Source: Caulobacter sp. FWC2
Lineage (GTDB): Bacteria > Pseudomonadota > Alphaproteobacteria > Caulobacterales > Caulobacteraceae
Assembly: GCF_002742625.1 (NCBI RefSeq)
Contig: NZ_PEBF01000001.1
Coordinates: forward strand, 2,666,001-2,730,000
Length of the DNA: 64,000 nucleotides
Direction of reading: 5' to 3'
Below, in pieces: positions 35,730 through 45,211 of the stretch (position 1 is its first letter; the number at the start of each line of letters is the position of its first letter). The position numbers and the translations under genes are program-made. A model generated the notes under the pieces. That model searched no databases and was not told the origin of the DNA. It worked only from the letters and a program-made list of their open reading frames with translations.

Positions 35730-37757
35730 TCAGGCGGTCCGATCCCGATAGGCCAGCAATCGCAGCGCGTTGGCCACCACCAGCAAAGTCGATCCTTCGT
35801 GGAACACCACGGCCGCGCCGATCTTCAGGCCAAACAGCGTCGCCGGGATTAGCACCACAACCATGCCCAGGCTAACCCAGAGGTTCTGCTTGATGATCCG
35901 GCTGGTCTGCCGGCTGAGACCAACAGCGAAAGGCAGATGGCTCAGATCGTCGGCCATCAAGGCCACATCCGCCGTCTCCAGCGCCACGTCCGATCCCGCC
36001 GCGCCCATGGCGACGCCGACGGTCGCATTGGCCATGGCCGGCGCGTCGTTGACGCCGTCGCCGACCATGGCGACCTTGCCTTCCTGGGCTTTCAGCTCGC
36101 GGATGATGGCGACCTTGTCCGCGGGCATCAGCCCGCCGCGCGCCTCGTCCAGACCAAGCTCCTTGGCCACCCCGCTGGCGACGGTCTGGTTGTCGCCCGA
36201 CAGCATGATGATGCGCTTGACGCCCAAGGTGCGAAGCCGCGCGATCACGCCCTTGGCGGCCGAACGCGGCGTGACCATCAGGCCCAGGGCGCCCAGAAAG
36301 CGATCCCCGTGGCGCACGACCATCACCGTGCGCCCCTGCGCTTCCAGGTCTTCAGCCAAGGCGCGCATGGCCTCAGACAGGACCGGCGCATCCTTGCCGT
36401 CGAACAGGCCCGGCTTGCCGATCACGGCGTCCTGGCCTGACACCCGCGCCTGGACGCCCTTACCTGTCAGACTGCTGGCCCCGTCAGCGACAAGACGCGG
36501 ATGATCCCCCAAACGCTCTCCGCCATCCCGAACCACCGCGGCGGCCAGCGGGTGATCGCTGAGCGCTTCGACGGCCACGGCTACGGCGAGCAGTTCGCGC
36601 TCATCGACAGCCTCCAACGGGCGGACGTCCGTCACCCGGGGCTTGCCCTCGGTCAGGGTCCCGGTCTTGTCGAACGCCATGGCGTTCAGGGTGCCCAGGT
36701 TTTCGAGCGGGCCGCCGCCCTTGACCAGGACGCCGCCGCGTCCGGCCCGGGCCACACCGCTCAGAACGGCGCTGGGAACCGAGATCGCCAGAGCGCAGGG
36801 ACTGGCGGCGACCAGCACCGCCATGCTGCGATAGAAGCTGACGCTGAACGGCTCGTCGATGACCAGGAAGGCCAGCATCAGGAGGCCGACCCCGATCAGG
36901 ACCGATGGCACGAAGATGCGTTCGAACTTGTCGGTGAACTGCTGGGTCGGCGAGCGCTGGGCTTCGGCTTCCGCCACCATCTTGACGACCCGGGCCAGGG
37001 TGGTTTCGGACGCCTTGCGCGCTACGCGAACATCGAGCGCCCCCGCCCCATTGATCGTCCCGGCGAACACGCGGTGCTCGGCGCTGGCGCGCTCGAAGCT
37101 GATGGCGGGGTCGGCGACGGGGCGCTTGTCGACGGGCACGCTTTCGCCGGTGACCGGGGCCTGATCGACACTGCTCTGGCCGGCCACCACCACGCCGTCC
37201 GACGCGATCCGCTCATTGGGCCGGACCAAGACGATGTCGTCGATCTGCAGGTCTTCAACCGGCACCTCGACGACCGTGTCGCCGCGCCGGACGCTGGCGC
37301 GTTCCGGCGCCAGCTTGGCCAGGGCCTCAATGGCGCGGCGCGCGCGGCCCATCGCGAAATGCTCCAGTGCATGGCCAATGCTGAACAGGAACAGCAGCAG
37401 CGCGCCCTCGGCCCACTGTCCCAGGGCCGCGGCGCCGGCCGCGGCGACCAGCATCAGGCTGTCGATCTCGAACTGGCGCTTGCGAAGGTTCTCGATCGCC
37501 TCCTTCAGCGTGAAGAAGCCGCCCAGGCCGTAGGCGATCAGGAAGAAGGCCAGGGGCGCCAGGCCGGTCAGGCGCAGACTTATCAACCAGCCCGTGGCCA
37601 GGGCAACGCCCGAGCCGATCGCGAAGATCAGTTCGGTGCGCTCACCGAAGACGCCGCCATGCGCGTGGTCGTGACCGCCCGCTTCGCCGCCACCATCATG
37701 GTCGTGCTCGTGACCGGGCTTTTCGCCGTCTTCAGGGTGTGGCTTGGCGGTGGCCAT
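35730..37757 (-). CDS. P1B-4-type Co/Zn/Cd-exporting ATPase (CzcP/CoaT-like)
   Basis: A 675-aa ATPase. The N-terminus is His-rich (HEHDHDGGG, HDHAHGG) and has no HMA or CxxC site. The membrane motif is SPC (AASPCALAI, about residue 319) and the last helices contain HEGSTLLVVANALRLL. SPC plus HEG-S/T defines P1B-4 pumps, which export Co(II) and in some cases Zn/Cd. [11 protein letters not shown] and GDGVNDAP are present. The ATG at 37757 has GGAGA upstream; a TTG further up is rejected. It is the last gene of the long czc operon. Confidence 0.88.
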   Translation of the reverse strand: MATAKPHPEDGEKPGHEHDHDGGGEAGGHDHAHGGVFGERTELIFAIGSGVALATGWLISLRLTGLAPLAFFLIAYGLGGFFTLKEAIENLRKRQFEIDSLMLVAAAGAAALGQWAEGALLLFLFSIGHALEHFAMGRARRAIEALAKLAPERASVRRGDTVVEVPVEDLQIDDIVLVRPNERIASDGVVVAGQSSVDQAPVTGESVPVDKRPVADPAISFERASAEHRVFAGTINGAGALDVRVARKASETTLARVVKMVAEAEAQRSPTQQFTDKFERIFVPSVLIGVGLLMLAFLVIDEPFSVSFYRSMAVLVAASPCALAISVPSAVLSGVARAGRGGVLVKGGGPLENLGTLNAMAFDKTGTLTEGKPRVTDVRPLEAVDERELLAVAVAVEALSDHPLAAAVVRDGGERLGDHPRLVADGASSLTGKGVQARVSGQDAVIGKPGLFDGKDAPVLSEAMRALAEDLEAQGRTVMVVRHGDRFLGALGLMVTPRSAAKGVIARLRTLGVKRIIMLSGDNQTVASGVAKELGLDEARGGLMPADKVAIIRELKAQEGKVAMVGDGVNDAPAMANATVGVAMGAAGSDVALETADVALMADDLSHLPFAVGLSRQTSRIIKQNLWVSLGMVVVLIPATLFGLKIGAAVVFHEGSTLLVVANALRLLAYRDRTA

Positions 37758-37869
37758 GGGGTCGTCTCCGGCGTCAGGGTGCGGTTTGGCGGCGATGGCC
37801 GCCAAACCCAACGGTCGAGATGGCTTCAAGGCTCACCAAGCCCCTCGGCGGTATGAAAAAGTCTCGGCG

Positions 37870-38334
37870 TCAAAGTCGGATCTTTGGCAGGGCTAGCCGA
37901 CGGGCGATGGCGGCGTCGAGCGCCCGCATGACCCCGCCATAGGTGCGCAGCAGACCCTTGCCGATCAGCCCTCTGAGCCGGCCATCGCATTGGACGCTAT
38001 GGCTGATCTGCGTCCCGGCCCGCACCTGGGCGATCTCGAAGGTCTCCAGGAGCCGGATGCCAAACCCACCCATCCGCCAGGCGATCAGGCGGCCGGGCTC
38101 ACTGACCACGACCTCGCCGGCCATCACGAAGGGCGCCGGGATCTTGCCGACCCAAATCCGAAAATCCAGCTGCCCGGGCCCGGCTTGCCTGGCCGCCGGC
38201 ACGATGGTCAGGAACGGCGCCCAGGTCGCATAGGCCGGAAGATCGCTGATCAGCTTGAACGCCATCTGCGGCTTGGCGGCGACGATCTGGCTGGTGGTCA
38301 GAATGAACGGATCAGCCTGCGCGACGGCGGTCAT
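37870..38334 (-). CDS. SRPBCC (polyketide cyclase/START-like) protein
   Basis: A 154-aa soluble protein with the SRPBCC fold signature: AKPQMAFKLISDLPAYATWA near the start, PGQLDFRIWVGK, SEPGRLIAWRM and a long C-terminal helix. These proteins bind hydrophobic ligands in a cavity; no catalytic role can be assigned. Its ATG overlaps the DUF190 stop by four bases, so it belongs to the czc operon. A role in metal resistance is not established. Confidence 0.75.
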   Translation of the reverse strand: MTAVAQADPFILTTSQIVAAKPQMAFKLISDLPAYATWAPFLTIVPAARQAGPGQLDFRIWVGKIPAPFVMAGEVVVSEPGRLIAWRMGGFGIRLLETFEIAQVRAGTQISHSVQCDGRLRGLIGKGLLRTYGGVMRALDAAIARRLALPKIRL

Positions 38335-38672
38335 GAAACCGCCCGGACGGGGCTTGGCGGACCGCGGCGCAGGACCTCCACGCGCTCCAGCGTGACGAGG
38401 CCGATGTCGGGCAGGTCGTCCAAGGTCGCGACAAAGGCCCGCAAGGGCTCCTCCTCGTCGATGATCTCGATGACGATCGACTGGTCGTCGTCGAGGATAT
38501 GGCGGGTATGGGTATGGGCCGACTTGCCAAAGCCGATCAGGGCCTGAAGCACGGTCGCCCCGGCCAGCTTGGCGTCGCGGACACGGGCGGCGATCACCTC
38601 GAAGACGCGGCGGTCGCCAAAATAGGTCGCCTCGTCTGTGTAGATCCTCAGCAGCATCATTGAAGGACTCAT
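38331..38672 (-). CDS. DUF190 PII-like protein
   Basis: A 113-aa protein with the ferredoxin-like alpha/beta pattern of DUF190 (LLRIYTDEATYFGDRRVFEV, GATVLQALIGFG, SIVIEIIDEEEP). DUF190 proteins resemble PII signalling proteins and are often encoded with metal efflux or ion-channel genes. It follows czcA by 51 bases and overlaps the SRPBCC gene. It may act as a small regulator of the pump, but this is inference. Confidence 0.8.
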   Translation of the reverse strand: MSPSMMLLRIYTDEATYFGDRRVFEVIAARVRDAKLAGATVLQALIGFGKSAHTHTRHILDDDQSIVIEIIDEEEPLRAFVATLDDLPDIGLVTLERVEVLRRGPPSPVRAVS

Positions 38673-38723
38673 GGCGCTCTCCGGAAGGAACGCCCCGACG
38701 CCAAGCGACGCCGGGGCGCAGGG

Positions 38724-41700
38724 CTAGTGGGCGGTCAGGGGTTCGGCGTCGTGATCGACCTTGGCCGACCGGCCGCCGATGCGCAGGATCACCTGACTGA
38801 TGGCCGGCAAGACGAGCAGGGTCAGGGCCGTGGCGGTGATCAGGCCGCCGATGACGACGATGGCCAGGGGCTTTTGCACCTCGGCCCCCGTGCCATGGGC
38901 CAGGGCCATGGGCACGAAGCCGATGGCCGGAACCAGGCCCGTCATGATCACCGGCCTCACCCGCTCCATGGTCCCGTCGATGATCGCCTGGGTCAGTTCG
39001 ACGCCGTCTTCCAGCCGCTGGCGCACGCTGCTCATGACCACCAGGCCGTTGAGCACCGCCACGCCCGACAGGCAGATGAAGCCCACCGCCGCGGACACCG
39101 AGAACGCGATCCCGGTCAGGCCCAGGGCGAAGACACCCCCGGCCAGGCCCAGCGGCACGGCGGTAAACACCGCCAGGGCCCGGCCGATGCCGCCCAGCGC
39201 CATGTAGAGGATGGCGAAGATCAGGGCGAAGCACAGCGGCACGACAATGGCCAGGCGGTCGGACGCGGCCTTCAGGTTCTGGAACTGGCCGCCCCATTCG
39301 AGCCAGGCGCCGGACGGCAGGGCCACCGCCTCGACCTTGCCCGTGGCCTGCGCCACGAACGAGCCGACGTCGCGGCCCCGAACATTGGCCTGGATCACCA
39401 CCCGACGCTTGCCGTTCTCGCGGCTGATCTGGTTGAGACCATCGGCGAATTTGAACTGGGCGACGGCGCGGAGCGGAACAGAGCCCCGAGCATGGCCCGC
39501 TTCCTCGGGCAGCATCACCGGCAAGGCGCCCAGGACGTCCAGGTCATTGCGGGTGGCGGCCGGCACGCGGACAACGACGGCGAAGCGCCGATCGCCCTCG
39601 AACACCAGGCCGGCCTCCCGGCCGCCCAGGGCGGCGGCGACGGTGTCGGCCACATCTTCGACGCTCAGACCAAAGCGCGCGATGGCCGCGCGGTCGAACT
39701 GAACGTCGAGGGTCGGGGCCCCGTCGGTCTGTTCAACCCGGACGTCGGCAGCCCCAGGGGTCGCTTGCAGGGCCGCGCCGATCTTGGCGGCCGCGGCGCT
39801 CATCTCCTCCAGATCATCGCCATAGAGCTTGATGGCAACGTCGCCACGAACCCCGGCGATCAGTTCGTTGAAGCGCATCTGGATCGGCTGGGTCAGTTCG
39901 AAGCTGTTGCCGACCAGGCCGTCGAGCTTGGCCTGCACCCGTTCCAGGATGTCGGCCTTGCTGTCGACGCCCTTGGGCCAGTCCTTCTCGGACTTGAGGA
40001 TCACGAAGCCGTCGGAGATGTTGGGCGGCATCGGATCGGTAGCGACCTCGGCGGTGCCGGTCTTGGAGAACATCCGCTCCACTTCCGGCAGGCTGGTGAT
40101 CGCCTGTTCGACCTTCCTCTGCATGGCCAGCGACTGCTCCAGGGAGGTCGACGGAATGCGCTGGGAAGACAGGGCGATGTTCTTTTCATCCAACTGCGGA
40201 ATGAACTCCTGGCCCAGCAGGGTGAAGACCACCCCGGCGATGGCGAAAAGACCAAGGCCCGCGGCGATGAACGGCCAGGGCCGAGCAACCGAGCGGCGCA
40301 GGACTGGCTCGTAGATCCGCTTGATCCAAGCCACGACCGGGACGTCCTTTTCGGCGACCTTGCCCCGGATCAGCAGGGCGACCATGGCCGGCACGAAGGT
40401 CAGGGACAGCACGAAGGCGCTGGCCAGGGCCAGCATCAGGGTGATGGCCATGGGCGAGAAGGTCTTGCCCTCGACGCCCGTGAAGGTCAGCAGGGGCGCG
40501 AAGACCAAGAAGATGATCGCCTGGCCATAGACGGTCGGACGGATCATTTCCTGCGAGGCCAGGACCGTTTCCTGCAATCGCTCGCGCAGGGTCAGCAGCC
40601 GGCCCTCGTGGTGCTGGCGTTCGGCCAAACGCCGCAGGCAGTTTTCGATGATGATCACCGTACCGTCGACGATCAGGCCAAAGTCCAGGGCGCCCAGGCT
40701 CATCAGATTGCCCGAGACCTTCAGCCCGTTCATGCCGATGGCGGTCATCAGGAACGAGAACGGGATGATCAACACCGCGATCAGCGCCGCGCGGACATTG
40801 CCCAGCAGCAGGAAGAGCGCCGCCGCCACCAGCACCGCGCCCTCGAGCAGGTTTCGCTCGACGGTGGCGACGGTGGCGTTGACCAGCTTGGAGCGGTCGA
40901 GCGTCGGGGTGACGATGATCCCTGGCGGCAGGGACTTTTCGACCTGGGTGAGTTTCTCGCCGACTGCCTTGGCGACGGTGCGGCTGTTCTCGCCGATCAG
41001 CATCAAGGAAGTGCCGATCACCACCTCGTGGCCATTCATGCTGGCCGCGCCGGTGCGAAGCTCGCCGCCCAGCTTGACGGCGGCGACGTCCTTGACCGCG
41101 ACGGCGACACCGCCACGCGTAGCGATAATCGCGTTGGCGATCTCGTCGATGCTTCGGATCCGGGCGTCGGCGCGAACGAGATAGGCCTCGCCCGCCCGCT
41201 CGACGAAGTTGGCGCCGACCGAGAGATTGGCCGCCTCCAGCGCCTTGGCCAGTTCGGAGAACGAGACGCCATAGGCGGCTAGCTTCACGGGATCGGGTTC
41301 GACCACGTACTGCTTTTCAAAACCGCCGATGGTGTCGATGCCGGCGACGCCGGACACGCCGCGCAGCTGGGGACTGATGATCCAGTCCTGGACGGTGCGC
41401 AGGTAGGCCGCGCGGGAAACATCGTCGTTCAGCCGAGCGCCATCAGGCGTCAGGAACGACCCGTCGCTTTGCCAGCCCGGCTTGCCGTTCTGGATCTTCG
41501 CGCCGCGACCGCCGGGATTGGCGAAATCGATGGCGTACATGAAGACTTCGCCCAGACCGGTGGTGACCGGGCCGATCTGCGGCTGGACCCCTTCGGGCAG
41601 GCTGTCGCGGGCCTGGGCCAAGCGTTCATTGACCTGCTGGCGCGCGAAGTAGAGGTCGACGTTCTCCTTGAAAACGGCGGTGACCTGGGAAAAGCCGTTG

Positions 41701-41960
41701 CGCGAGATCGACCGGGTGGTCTCAAGACCCGGAATGCCGGCCAAGGCCGTCTCGACCGGGAAGGTCACGCGTTTTTCGATCTCGATGGGCGAGAGCGACG
41801 GGTCGCTGGTGTTGATCTGCACCTGCTTGTTGGTGATGTCGGGCACGGCGTCGATCGGCAGCTTGGTCAGCTGCCAGGCGCCCAGCACCGAGATGCCCAG
41901 GACGACGAACAGCACGGCCCAGCGGGCGCGCACCGAGAAAGAGAGAAGCTTGGCGATCAT
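38724..41960 (-). CDS. czcA: CzcA-type divalent heavy-metal RND pump
   Basis: A 1078-aa inner-membrane proton/metal antiporter with the RND two-fold repeat. Helix 4 carries LDFGLIVDGTVIIIENCLRR, with the D, D and E of CzcA-type Co/Zn/Cd pumps, unlike the CusA form at 12171. It begins MIAKLLSFSVRARWAVLF and ends in an acidic/His tail (KVDHDAEPLTAH). Its start overlaps the 124-aa gene upstream by four bases. Confidence 0.93.
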   Translation of the reverse strand: MIAKLLSFSVRARWAVLFVVLGISVLGAWQLTKLPIDAVPDITNKQVQINTSDPSLSPIEIEKRVTFPVETALAGIPGLETTRSISRNGFSQVTAVFKENVDLYFARQQVNERLAQARDSLPEGVQPQIGPVTTGLGEVFMYAIDFANPGGRGAKIQNGKPGWQSDGSFLTPDGARLNDDVSRAAYLRTVQDWIISPQLRGVSGVAGIDTIGGFEKQYVVEPDPVKLAAYGVSFSELAKALEAANLSVGANFVERAGEAYLVRADARIRSIDEIANAIIATRGGVAVAVKDVAAVKLGGELRTGAASMNGHEVVIGTSLMLIGENSRTVAKAVGEKLTQVEKSLPPGIIVTPTLDRSKLVNATVATVERNLLEGAVLVAAALFLLLGNVRAALIAVLIIPFSFLMTAIGMNGLKVSGNLMSLGALDFGLIVDGTVIIIENCLRRLAERQHHEGRLLTLRERLQETVLASQEMIRPTVYGQAIIFLVFAPLLTFTGVEGKTFSPMAITLMLALASAFVLSLTFVPAMVALLIRGKVAEKDVPVVAWIKRIYEPVLRRSVARPWPFIAAGLGLFAIAGVVFTLLGQEFIPQLDEKNIALSSQRIPSTSLEQSLAMQRKVEQAITSLPEVERMFSKTGTAEVATDPMPPNISDGFVILKSEKDWPKGVDSKADILERVQAKLDGLVGNSFELTQPIQMRFNELIAGVRGDVAIKLYGDDLEEMSAAAAKIGAALQATPGAADVRVEQTDGAPTLDVQFDRAAIARFGLSVEDVADTVAAALGGREAGLVFEGDRRFAVVVRVPAATRNDLDVLGALPVMLPEEAGHARGSVPLRAVAQFKFADGLNQISRENGKRRVVIQANVRGRDVGSFVAQATGKVEAVALPSGAWLEWGGQFQNLKAASDRLAIVVPLCFALIFAILYMALGGIGRALAVFTAVPLGLAGGVFALGLTGIAFSVSAAVGFICLSGVAVLNGLVVMSSVRQRLEDGVELTQAIIDGTMERVRPVIMTGLVPAIGFVPMALAHGTGAEVQKPLAIVVIGGLITATALTLLVLPAISQVILRIGGRSAKVDHDAEPLTAH

Positions 41961-42331
41961 CGGCCCGCCTCCATCGCGCGATGGTCAGCCAAGTGATGAC
42001 TGACCACGATCCGGGCGACATCCGAGGCCGCCACATCCAAGCGCACGGCGTAGCCGGCCGGGTGGGATCCGCGTCCGCCGTTCAGAAGACCGTTCCATCG
42101 CGTCGTGCGATGCGCGATCAGCACACCGGTCGCCGCATAGGCGTCGACATCGAGATGGCCACCGGCCACGACGACCGTCGCGCTGCCGCGACGCACCTGG
42201 CCGGCGACGAGCAGACCTTTTGGGTCCGGATTGGCGTGGGCCCAGAGAATTTTGAGTCGCGGGCTGGATCGAGTTTCGATCACAGGCCCGGCGACCGCCG
42301 CGGGCGGCGGCGGGAGGTTCATCGACGCCAT
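41957..42331 (-). CDS. 124-aa protein inserted between czcB and czcA, unknown
   Basis: A 124-aa protein without signal peptide or membrane helix. It looks beta-rich (KGLLVAGQVRRGSATVVVAG, YAVRLDVAASDVARIVVS) and has several His residues near both ends. It begins two bases after czcB and overlaps the start of czcA, so it is clearly part of the translated operon. It has no named family that I recognise. Possible roles are a pump assembly factor or metal-binding accessory. Confidence 0.6.
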   Translation of the reverse strand: MASMNLPPPPAAVAGPVIETRSSPRLKILWAHANPDPKGLLVAGQVRRGSATVVVAGGHLDVDAYAATGVLIAHRTTRWNGLLNGGRGSHPAGYAVRLDVAASDVARIVVSHHLADHRAMEAGR

Positions 42332-42333
42332 GA

Positions 42334-43497
42334 CTATTCTTCCTCCCCGCTACCCTTGCCGAGTTCGGCCTTGAGCAGGAAGGCGTTCTTGGTGGCGACC
42401 TTCTGGCCGGCCGAAAGACCGCCGAGGATCTCCACGCGGCCGGCGCTGCGCGCCCCGACCTGAACGGCTGCCGCCTTGAAGCCCTGGGCGGTGCGGACGA
42501 AGACCACGTCCTTGCCTTCCAGGGTCTGGACCGCCTCCTCGGGCACGACGATGCCGCCGGTCCCCGACGCGCGGGCCGGCAGGATGCGAACCCGCAAGGT
42601 CTGGCCCGGCTGCAGGATGCTGGCGCCCTCCGGCAAGGTCAGCACCACCGTGGCGGCGCGGGTTTCGGCGTTGAGGCCGGGCGTGATCGAGCGGACCGCG
42701 ACGTTGAGCGTGCGACCATCCGTCAATTCGAGGACGGCGCGGTCGCCTGGCGCGATACGCTGAGCGTCGGGTCCGGTGACCGAGGCCTCGATCTGGATCT
42801 GGCGCGGATCGGCGACCCGGAAGAGTTCGGTCTGGGGTTCGACGAAGGCGCCCAGGCTGACCGACGCGGCGGTGACGCGGCCGGCGATCGGACTGGTGAC
42901 CATGACGCCCCGGCCATCGGCCGTGACCCGCGCGGCGCCGGCGGCGACCTGTGCGCGGCGCGCTTCGGCGTTGGCGGCGGCCGCTTCGGCCTGCGCTTGC
43001 TCATAGTCCTGGCGCGGTGAGATGCGCTGGTCGTAGAGCGACTTCTCGCGGGCCAGGGTCTTCTGGGCCAGGGTCGCCTTAGCGCCGGCTGCGGTGCGGT
43101 CGGCGGCGATCTGGGCCGCGTCGCCGCTTTCGACGATCGCCAGGGTCTCCCCCGCGCGCACCGGGTCGCCTAGGCGCTTGAAGATGCGGGTGACCGCGCC
43201 CCCGGCCCGGGCGGTCAGGACCGCCTGGCCGCTGGGCGAGGCCGTGACCGCCCCCTGCGCCAGGATCTCGGCCGAAAGACCGCCGGCCGCGACGGTTTCG
43301 GTCAGGATGCCGGCCGAGGTAATCGCCTCGGGCTTCAGCACGACCTGGTCGACATGACCCTCGGCGGCCGCGGGCGCTTGGGCGGCCGGAGCCGCCGGAG
43401 CCTTTTGGGTGAGCTTGGCCAGGCCAAACCCGCCGACGCCGGCGATCAGCACGGCGGCGGCGACGCCGCCATAGAGCGGCATGGAAGAGGACTTCAT
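42334..43497 (-). CDS. czcB: CzcB-type RND membrane-fusion protein
   Basis: A 387-aa adaptor with an N-terminal membrane segment (YGGVAAAVLIAGVGGFGLAK). A lipoyl-like half-motif (VESGDAAQIAADR), a helical hairpin rich in Ala/Glu/Gln and barrel domains (GVMVTSPIAGRVTAASVSLG) follow. It bridges CzcA to CzcC in the periplasm. It has no HMBD or CusF extension, unlike CusB at 10633. Overlaps czcC by four bases. Confidence 0.9.
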   Translation of the reverse strand: MKSSSMPLYGGVAAAVLIAGVGGFGLAKLTQKAPAAPAAQAPAAAEGHVDQVVLKPEAITSAGILTETVAAGGLSAEILAQGAVTASPSGQAVLTARAGGAVTRIFKRLGDPVRAGETLAIVESGDAAQIAADRTAAGAKATLAQKTLAREKSLYDQRISPRQDYEQAQAEAAAANAEARRAQVAAGAARVTADGRGVMVTSPIAGRVTAASVSLGAFVEPQTELFRVADPRQIQIEASVTGPDAQRIAPGDRAVLELTDGRTLNVAVRSITPGLNAETRAATVVLTLPEGASILQPGQTLRVRILPARASGTGGIVVPEEAVQTLEGKDVVFVRTAQGFKAAAVQVGARSAGRVEILGGLSAGQKVATKNAFLLKAELGKGSGEEE

Positions 43498-44750
43498 GGT
43501 TGGTCTCCAAACGGCGCGGCGCCCTGCAGGCGCGCGAGGCCGGCTTCGGCGGTGAGCCGCTCGAGCCGGGCGTTGAGGATCTGGTCGCGGGCGTCGATCA
43601 GTGCGCGACGGGCGTTGAGGACTTCGACCAGCGGCAACTTGCCGCCTTCGTAGCCCAAGCGGGTCAGGCGGTAGGCCTCGGTGGCCGTCGTTTCGGCCTG
43701 CCGACTGGCCCCCACCCGGATCTGGGCCGCGTCCGCCTTGGCCAAGGCCGAAGCGATCTCGGCCTGGGCGTCGAGACGCGCGGCGTTGAGCCGGGCGTCG
43801 GCGGCGACAAGGGCCGCTTGCGAGGCGGAGATATTGCCCTTGTTACGATCGAAGATCGGAAACGGCGCGGAGACGCCGGCGACCAGGGCGGTGGCGTCAT
43901 CGCCCGCCAGGCGGCGAACGCCCAGCGACACCGACACGTCCGGCGCGGCGCGGGTCTGTTCGACCCGAACCCGGCGCGCGGCCGCCTCCCGCTCGGCCTG
44001 CGCCGCCAGATAGGGCGGCGTGGCGATCGGATCGACGACCGGCAAGGGCTCCATCCGATCGGCGTGGGCTAGGAGACTGAAAGCGATCGAGGTGATCGGC
44101 AGGTCGCCGCCGGCCAGAGCCGTCAGCCTGGCGAAGGCGCCGGCGCGCTCGGCTCGGGCTTCGCCCAGTTGGGCGCGGGCCGCTTCAATCACCGACTGGG
44201 CCTGGAGGCTGCGCAGGTCGGCCTCCTTGCCGGCCTCGACCATGGCCCGGGTGACGCGAAGGTCCTCCTCGGCCAGGGCGATCGCGTCGCCGGCCAGCTT
44301 CAGCCGAAGATCGGCGGCCTCGGCCTGGGCGTAGGCGGCGGCCAGGTCGAACGCGAAATCACCCTGGGCCTGGGCGGCCTTGGCGCGGGCCGCTTCAAGT
44401 TCGGCGCGACCGGCGGCGATGCGGGCCGGACGCTTGCCGCCCAGTTCCAGCGCCTGTTCGAACGCGGCGGTGCTTTCGGCGGCGTCGCCGCCCTTGAACG
44501 GGCCCGATCCGCCGAAGTTCTCGACATTGAGGCTGAGCGTCGGGTTGGGACGGGCTCCGGCCTGGCGGGCCAGGCCTTCGGATTGGGCGACGTCCGCGCG
44601 GCTTTCGGCCAGACGGGGGGCGGCGGATTGGGCCCGCCGCAGGAGTTCGGCGAACGGGGGCGCCGGGTCGGCATAAGCCGGCGCGGCGCAAAGCGCTCCC
44701 GCGGCGGCGCAGGCCAAGGCCGCACGGAGCGGCCATCGAGTCGATGACAT
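43494..44750 (-). CDS. czcC: CzcC-type outer-membrane efflux channel
   Basis: A 418-aa TolC-family protein with a signal peptide (cleavage near AYADP) and the duplicated helical-barrel architecture. The helices are Ala/Arg/Glu-rich, and a SLNVENFGG strand segment lies near residue 67. It should provide the exit duct for the Czc pump. It is followed by czcB with an ATGA overlap. Confidence 0.88.
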   Translation of the reverse strand: MSSTRWPLRAALACAAAGALCAAPAYADPAPPFAELLRRAQSAAPRLAESRADVAQSEGLARQAGARPNPTLSLNVENFGGSGPFKGGDAAESTAAFEQALELGGKRPARIAAGRAELEAARAKAAQAQGDFAFDLAAAYAQAEAADLRLKLAGDAIALAEEDLRVTRAMVEAGKEADLRSLQAQSVIEAARAQLGEARAERAGAFARLTALAGGDLPITSIAFSLLAHADRMEPLPVVDPIATPPYLAAQAEREAAARRVRVEQTRAAPDVSVSLGVRRLAGDDATALVAGVSAPFPIFDRNKGNISASQAALVAADARLNAARLDAQAEIASALAKADAAQIRVGASRQAETTATEAYRLTRLGYEGGKLPLVEVLNARRALIDARDQILNARLERLTAEAGLARLQGAAPFGDQP

Positions 44751-44804
44751 GAGAATCCTCGCGATGTGACGGAAAAGAGCGCGCGCGAAATCGCGCGCAG
44801 TCCG

Positions 44805-45164
44805 TCAGGCGCGTGGAGGACGTTCGGGGCCGGCCGGGGCAAGGGACGGCGCGGGGCTAGCGTTGAGGGTCGGATGCAAGGTCTGGCGCAAGGGACGCAC
44901 CGGCTCACTGTCCAGTTGGGCGATCAACATCGGCGCACTGTGGTGACAGTGCCCGTGCTGGCAGACATCCCCGCCGTCATGGCGATCGGCCGGCTTGGAG
45001 TCCGGCTTGGCCACGGAGGCGACCTCGGCGACCGGCGCGGAAGCCACGCCGCTGTCGCCAAAGCAGACCGCGGCGTCGATCGTCGGCGAGAGAACCATGA
45101 GCGCCAGCAGGCAGGGCAACAGGAGCCCTCCCACGCCGCGCCACCATGTTCTCAGCTGCTTCAT
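44805..45164 (-). CDS. CzcI-like small His/Cys protein
   Basis: A 119-aa protein with an N-terminal hydrophobic signal (LLLPCLLALMVLSPTIDA). A short metal-type cluster DVCQHGHCHH follows at about residue 67, then a Pro-rich tail. Small proteins with such clusters precede czcC in several Czc operons (CzcI), where a regulatory role has been proposed. Sequence identity to CzcI cannot be judged by eye. It lies 54 bases upstream of czcC. Confidence 0.6.
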   Translation of the reverse strand: MKQLRTWWRGVGGLLLPCLLALMVLSPTIDAAVCFGDSGVASAPVAEVASVAKPDSKPADRHDGGDVCQHGHCHHSAPMLIAQLDSEPVRPLRQTLHPTLNASPAPSLAPAGPERPPRA

Positions 45165-45211
45165 GCTCGCCCTATAGCCTTCGAGGATCGATCCGTGAAT
45201 GCGTTACAAGA

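Noticed and set aside
36501..37856. 451-codon open frame antisense to the P1B-4 ATPase
   Set aside because: Composition typical of an antisense shadow, and the ATPase motifs on the other strand are complete.
38727..41282. 851-codon open frame antisense to czcA
   Set aside because: Same shadow effect; the product has no recognisable domain, while the opposite strand encodes a full RND pump.
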